From Pseudomonas guariconensis (lineage in GTDB: Bacteria > Pseudomonadota > Gammaproteobacteria > Pseudomonadales > Pseudomonadaceae), in the NCBI RefSeq assembly GCF_900102675.1, contig NZ_FMYX01000001.1, positions 372,001 through 436,000 of the forward strand: a stretch of DNA of 64,000 nucleotides. Direction: 5' to 3'. This document shows positions 60,423 to 64,000 of the stretch, piece by piece (within the stretch, counting starts at the first letter, position 1; each line of letters starts with the position of its first letter). The notes under the pieces are model-generated. The model saw only the letters and a program-made list of their open reading frames with translations. It was not told the origin of the DNA and did no database searches. The position numbers were made by a program, and so were the translations under genes.

Positions 60423-61781
60423 ATGTCCCTGGGATTCGACTACGTCAATGCCATGCTCGAGGACGATCGGGAAAAAGGTGTCTACCGCTGCAAGCGGGAG
60501 ATGTTCACCGACCCGCGCCTGTTCGACCTGGAGATGAAACACATCTTCGAGGGCAACTGGATCTACCTGGCTCACGAAAGCCAGATTCCCGAGAAGAACG
60601 ACTTCCTCACCCTGACCATGGGGCGCCAGCCGATCTTCATCGCGCGCAACAAGGACGGTGAGCTCAATGCCTTCCTCAATGCCTGCAGCCACCGCGGCGC
60701 CATGCTCTGCCGTCACAAGCGCGGCAACCGCTCAAGCTACACTTGCCCGTTCCACGGCTGGACCTTCAACAACAGCGGCAAGCTGCTCAAGGTCAAGGAT
60801 CCGGCCAACGCCGGCTATCCCGACAGTTTCAACTGCGACGGCTCCCACGACCTGACCAAGGTCGCCCGCTTCGAGTCCTACCGTGGCTTCCTGTTCGGCA
60901 GCCTCAACGCGGACGTCAAACCGTTGAGTGAGCACCTGGGTGAGTCGGCCAAGATCATCGACATGATCGTCGACCAGTCCCCCGAAGGCCTGGAAGTGCT
61001 GCGCGGCTCGAGCTCCTACATCTATGAAGGCAACTGGAAGCTCACCGCCGAAAACGGTGCCGACGGCTACCACGTCAGCTCCGTGCACTGGAACTACGCC
61101 GCCACCCAGAACCAGCGCAAGCAGCGCGAGGCCGGGGAAGAGATCAAGACCATGAGCGCCGGCGCCTGGGCCAAGCAGGGTGGGGGGTTCTACTCCTTCG
61201 ACCATGGCCACCTGCTGCTGTGGACCCGCTGGGCCAACCCTGAGGACCGTCCGGCCTACGAGCGCCGCGAGCAGCTGGCCGCCGATTTCGGCCAGGCCCG
61301 CGCCGACTGGATGATCGAGAACTCGCGCAACCTGTGCCTGTACCCCAACGTTTACCTGATGGATCAGTTCAGCTCGCAGATTCGTGTCGCCCGGCCGATT
61401 TCGGTGAACAAGACCGAGATCACCATCTACTGCATTGCGCCCAAGGGCGAAAGCGCCGAGGCGCGGGCTAAGCGCATCCGCCAGTACGAGGACTTCTTCA
61501 ACGTCAGTGGCATGGCCACCCCGGACGATCTGGAAGAGTTCCGCTCCTGCCAGACCGGCTACGGCGCGGGCACCGGCTGGAACGACATGTCCCGGGGCGC
61601 GACTCATTGGGTGGAGGGCGCCGACGAGGCGGCCAAAGAAATCGAACTCAAGCCGTTGCTCTCGGGCGTGCGCACCGAGGATGAAGGCCTGTTCGTGCTG
61701 CAGCACAAGTATTGGCAGGACACCATGCTCAAGGCATTGGAGCAGGAACAGCGATTGATCCCCGTGGAGGCCGTGCAATGA
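60423..61781 (+). CDS. benA: Benzoate 1,2-dioxygenase large (alpha) subunit
   Basis: BenA is the catalytic oxygenase subunit that, with BenB and reductase BenC, converts benzoate to 1,2-dihydroxy-cyclohexadiene carboxylate. The 452-residue length is that of P. putida BenA. The Rieske centre is C88-x-H90 ([10 protein letters not shown]) and C108-x2-H111 (YTCPFHGW). The mononuclear iron ligands lie in the region [16 protein letters not shown] near residue 215. The start at ATG 60423 has GGAG ten bases upstream; ATG 60408 has none. benB overlaps its stop by four bases. Confidence 0.97.
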   Translation: MSLGFDYVNAMLEDDREKGVYRCKREMFTDPRLFDLEMKHIFEGNWIYLAHESQIPEKNDFLTLTMGRQPIFIARNKDGELNAFLNACSHRGAMLCRHKRGNRSSYTCPFHGWTFNNSGKLLKVKDPANAGYPDSFNCDGSHDLTKVARFESYRGFLFGSLNADVKPLSEHLGESAKIIDMIVDQSPEGLEVLRGSSSYIYEGNWKLTAENGADGYHVSSVHWNYAATQNQRKQREAGEEIKTMSAGAWAKQGGGFYSFDHGHLLLWTRWANPEDRPAYERREQLAADFGQARADWMIENSRNLCLYPNVYLMDQFSSQIRVARPISVNKTEITIYCIAPKGESAEARAKRIRQYEDFFNVSGMATPDDLEEFRSCQTGYGAGTGWNDMSRGATHWVEGADEAAKEIELKPLLSGVRTEDEGLFVLQHKYWQDTMLKALEQEQRLIPVEAVQ

Positions 61782-62263
61782 GCATTTACGAGACCGTGCG
61801 CGACTTTCTCTACCGCGAAGCGCGCTACCTGGACGATGCCCAGTGGGACCAATGGCTGGAGCTGTACGCCGCCGATGCGACTTTCTGGATGCCTTCCTGG
61901 GACGATGACGACACGCTCACCGAAGACCCGCAGAGTGAAATCTCGCTGATCTGGTACGGCAACCGTGGCGGTCTTGAGGACCGGGTGTTCCGCATCAAGA
62001 CCGAGCGCTCCAGCGCCACGGTGCCCGACACCCGCACCTCGCACAACATCAGCAACATCGAGATCGTCGAGCAGGGCGATGGCCAATGCCAGGTGCGCTT
62101 CAACTGGCACACCTTGAGCTTTCGCTACAAGACCACCGACAGCTATTTCGGCACCAGCTTCTACACCCTCGATCTGCGCGGCGAGCAGCCGCTGATCCTG
62201 GCCAAGAAGGTGGTCCTGAAGAACGACTACGTCCGTCAGGTCATCGACATCTACCACATCTGA
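61778..62263 (+). CDS. benB: Benzoate 1,2-dioxygenase small (beta) subunit
   Basis: BenB is the structural beta subunit of the benzoate dioxygenase. The protein is 161 residues and begins [20 protein letters not shown], a standard ring-hydroxylating-oxygenase beta start. It contains [13 protein letters not shown] and ends with [13 protein letters not shown]. The ATG overlaps the benA stop as ATGA, implying coupled translation and equimolar subunits. It lies 73 bp before benC. Confidence 0.96.
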   Translation: MSIYETVRDFLYREARYLDDAQWDQWLELYAADATFWMPSWDDDDTLTEDPQSEISLIWYGNRGGLEDRVFRIKTERSSATVPDTRTSHNISNIEIVEQGDGQCQVRFNWHTLSFRYKTTDSYFGTSFYTLDLRGEQPLILAKKVVLKNDYVRQVIDIYHI

Positions 62264-62336
62264 TTCCAGGTCACGGCGAGGGCCGTTCGGGGTGCCGCAA
62301 GGCGCGCCGCGGCCAGGCTCGCCCCGGAGGTACGCC

Positions 62337-63347
62337 ATGAGCTTCCAGATCGCACTGAATTTCGAAGACGGGGTCACCCGTTTCATCCAGGCCGACGGCC
62401 ACGAAACCGTCGCCGATGCCGCCTACCGCCAAGGCATCAACATCCCGCTGGACTGCCGCGACGGTGCCTGTGGCACCTGCAAGTGCCAGGCCGAGGCCGG
62501 GCGCTACGACTTGGGCGACAACTTCATCGAAGACGCCCTGAACGAGGACGAGATCGCCCAGGGTTATGTCCTGACCTGTCAGATGCGTGCGTTGAGCGAA
62601 TGCGTGATCCGCGTTCCGGCGTCCTCGCAGCTGTGCAAGACCGAGCAGGCCAGCTTCGAGGCCACCATCGCCGATGTGCGGCAGTTGTCCGAAAGCACCA
62701 TTGCCTTGTCGATCAAGGGCGAGGCGTTGAACCGTCTGGCGTTCCTGCCGGGGCAGTACGTCAACCTCAAGGTGCCGGGCAGCGAACAGACCCGCGCCTA
62801 CTCGTTCAGTTCGCTGCAAAAGGACGGCGAGGTCAGTTTCCTGATCCGCAATGTGCCGGGTGGCCTGATGAGCAGTTTCCTCACGAGCCTAGCCAAGGCG
62901 GGCGACCAGATGACCCTGGCCGGCCCTCTGGGCAGCTTCTACCTGCGCCCGATCCAGCGGCCTCTGTTGCTGCTGGCCGGTGGCACCGGCCTGGCACCGT
63001 TCACGGCGATGCTGGAGAAGATCGCCGAGCAGGGCAGCGAGCACCCGCTGCATCTGATCTACGGGGTCACCAACGACTTCGACCTGGTCGAGCTGGACCG
63101 CCTGCAGGCCTTCGCCGCGCAGATTCCCAACTTCACCTTCAGCGCCTGCGTGGCCAACCCCGACAGCCAGTACCCACAAAAGGGTTACGTGACCCAGCAC
63201 ATCGACCCACGCCACCTCAATGACGGCGACGTGGACGTGTACCTGTGCGGGCCGCCACCGATGGTCGAGGCGGTCAGCCAGTACATCCGCGAGCAAGGCA
63301 TCACGCCGGCGAACTTCTACTACGAGAAGTTCGCGGCGGCGGCCTGA
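62337..63347 (+). CDS. benC: Benzoate 1,2-dioxygenase reductase (electron transfer component)
   Basis: BenC passes electrons from NADH through FAD and a 2Fe-2S centre to BenAB. The 336-residue protein has an N-terminal plant-type ferredoxin domain (cysteines C40, C45, C48 and C81, in CRDGACGTCKCQ), then an FAD domain with RAYSFSS near residue 150, and an NAD domain with AGGTGLAPFTAMLEKI and YLCGPPPMV. CGGAGGT lies five bases before the ATG. It is followed by a hairpin and T-tract ahead of benD. Confidence 0.96.
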   Translation: MSFQIALNFEDGVTRFIQADGHETVADAAYRQGINIPLDCRDGACGTCKCQAEAGRYDLGDNFIEDALNEDEIAQGYVLTCQMRALSECVIRVPASSQLCKTEQASFEATIADVRQLSESTIALSIKGEALNRLAFLPGQYVNLKVPGSEQTRAYSFSSLQKDGEVSFLIRNVPGGLMSSFLTSLAKAGDQMTLAGPLGSFYLRPIQRPLLLLAGGTGLAPFTAMLEKIAEQGSEHPLHLIYGVTNDFDLVELDRLQAFAAQIPNFTFSACVANPDSQYPQKGYVTQHIDPRHLNDGDVDVYLCGPPPMVEAVSQYIREQGITPANFYYEKFAAAA

Positions 63348-63355
63348 GGTTTCAC

Positions 63356-63396
63356 GGGGCTGCCCGCATCGTGCGGGTGAGGGCGGCCCCCTTTTT
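63356..63396 (+). terminator. Imperfect hairpin with T-tract between benC and benD
   Basis: Outer stem ggggc/gcccc (63356-63360 with 63386-63390) and inner stem cccgca/tgcggg (63363-63368 with 63372-63377) are followed by cttttt. It resembles a weak intrinsic terminator inside the operon. A 95-bp gap separates the two genes. Confidence 0.5.
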
Positions 63397-63442
63397 ATTT
63401 CGTCCGCGAACGCTGTGGCAGCGGCGCATCGGAGAAGTGCAG

Positions 63443-64000
63443 ATGAACAACAGATTCCAAGGCAAGGTCGCCCTGGTCACCGGCGCCGCCCAAGGCATCG
63501 GCCGTGGCGTGTGCTGGCGGCTCAAGGCCGAGGGCGCCCAGGTGGTTGCGGTGGACCGCTCCGAGCTGGTCCACGAGCTGGCCGGGGAGGGCGTGCTGAC
63601 CCTCATCGCCGATCTGGAGCAGCACACTGACTGCGCCCAGGTGATGGCTGAGGCCGTGGCGACCTTCGGCCGTCTCGACATCCTGATCAACAACGTCGGC
63701 GGGACCATCTGGGCCAAGCCGTTCGAGCACTACGCGGTCGAGCAGATCGAGGCCGAAGTGCGGCGCTCGCTGTTCCCGACCCTGTGGTGCTGTCATGCGG
63801 CGCTGCCGTACATGCTCGAGCGCGGCAGCGGCGCCATCGTCAACGTTTCCTCCATTGCCACCCGTGGCGTCAACCGCGTGCCCTATGGCGCAGCCAAAGG
63901 CGGCGTCAACGCGCTGACCGCCTGCCTGGCGTTCGAAACCGCCGGCCGTGGGGTGCGCGTCAATGCCACCGCTCCGGGCGGCACCGAGGCGCCACCGCGG
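63443..64000 (+). CDS. benD: 1,6-dihydroxycyclohexadiene-1-carboxylate dehydrogenase BenD, 5' part
   Basis: BenD oxidises and decarboxylates the dioxygenase product to catechol with NAD. The visible 186 codons are open to the right edge, so the gene is cut. It is a short-chain dehydrogenase: the cofactor motif TGAAQGIGRG lies near residue 13, NNVG near residue 90, and the catalytic pair Y148/K152 in PYGAAKGGVNAL. AGAAG-type purines precede ATG 63443. The order benRABCD matches P. putida. The full length should be near 250 residues. Confidence 0.95.
   Translation, partial: MNNRFQGKVALVTGAAQGIGRGVCWRLKAEGAQVVAVDRSELVHELAGEGVLTLIADLEQHTDCAQVMAEAVATFGRLDILINNVGGTIWAKPFEHYAVEQIEAEVRRSLFPTLWCCHAALPYMLERGSGAIVNVSSIATRGVNRVPYGAAKGGVNALTACLAFETAGRGVRVNATAPGGTEAPPR

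Overview
The window is GC-rich and gene-dense, and reads as chromosome of the Pseudomonas putida group. Supporting signs are a benRABCD benzoate operon with a XylS-type promoter, 35-bp P. putida-type REP elements (core gcgggtaaacccgc), CA-rich Crc/Hfq-type motifs at catabolic start codons, a PagL lipid A deacylase, a CHASE-GGDEF-EAL protein and many DUF-type Pseudomonas proteins. No rRNA, tRNA, transposase, integrase, prophage or CRISPR array was seen. Both ends cut genes: an acyl-CoA synthetase on the left and benD on the right.

Layout. 1-12.9 kb: the 3' part of an acyl-CoA synthetase, a structured non-coding spacer with a 44-bp tandem repeat, mobA, an RND efflux operon divergent from an OmpR/RstA-type two-component system, a diguanylate cyclase, ilvA behind an Ile-rich leader peptide and terminator, and an iron-dependent alcohol dehydrogenase. 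13-20.6 kb: an uncharacterised CxC/HxxxC protein, a VOC protein, a GAPN-like aldehyde dehydrogenase, CHASE-GGDEF-EAL, a small operon (44-aa acidic protein, Iron_permease-family protein, ClpP-like protein), and a Nudix hydrolase. 20.7-28 kb: a giant CheB-CheR-PAS-histidine kinase-receiver hybrid, then a run of stress-type small genes (KGG-repeat protein, zinc alcohol dehydrogenase, DUF6555-like protein, two tiny acidic proteins).

28-32 kb: a LuxR regulator with an aldehyde dehydrogenase and a class-III aminotransferase, which looks like an amine or polyamine catabolic module. 32-42 kb: a Fur-boxed TonB receptor, rlhA, a RidA-family protein, trmK, a DUF2790 protein, a LysR regulator, a secreted low-complexity protein, an MFS transporter and an AEC carrier. 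42-47.6 kb: ppk2-sulP and an EmrAB-like pump pair. 47.8-53.7 kb: a second polyamine-type module (PotF/SpuD-like binding protein, aminotransferase, LuxR regulator) beside a succinate-semialdehyde dehydrogenase with a divergent LysR gene. Together with the 28-32 kb module these could take putrescine-like amines to succinate.

53.7-59 kb: a periplasmic protein, a phytanoyl-CoA-dioxygenase-family gene in AT-rich surroundings, pagL, a tandem universal stress protein, hisN and a lipoprotein. 59.3-64 kb: benR, then benABC and the start of benD, converting benzoate to catechol.

Most of the window is ordinary core or accessory metabolism. The most unusual signals are regulatory: a possibly leaderless Ile attenuator ahead of ilvA, an intrinsic terminator whose U-tract ends one base before the mobA start codon, terminators inside the benC-benD gap and between two tiny acidic genes, and the structured repeat element at about 0.98-1.29 kb.
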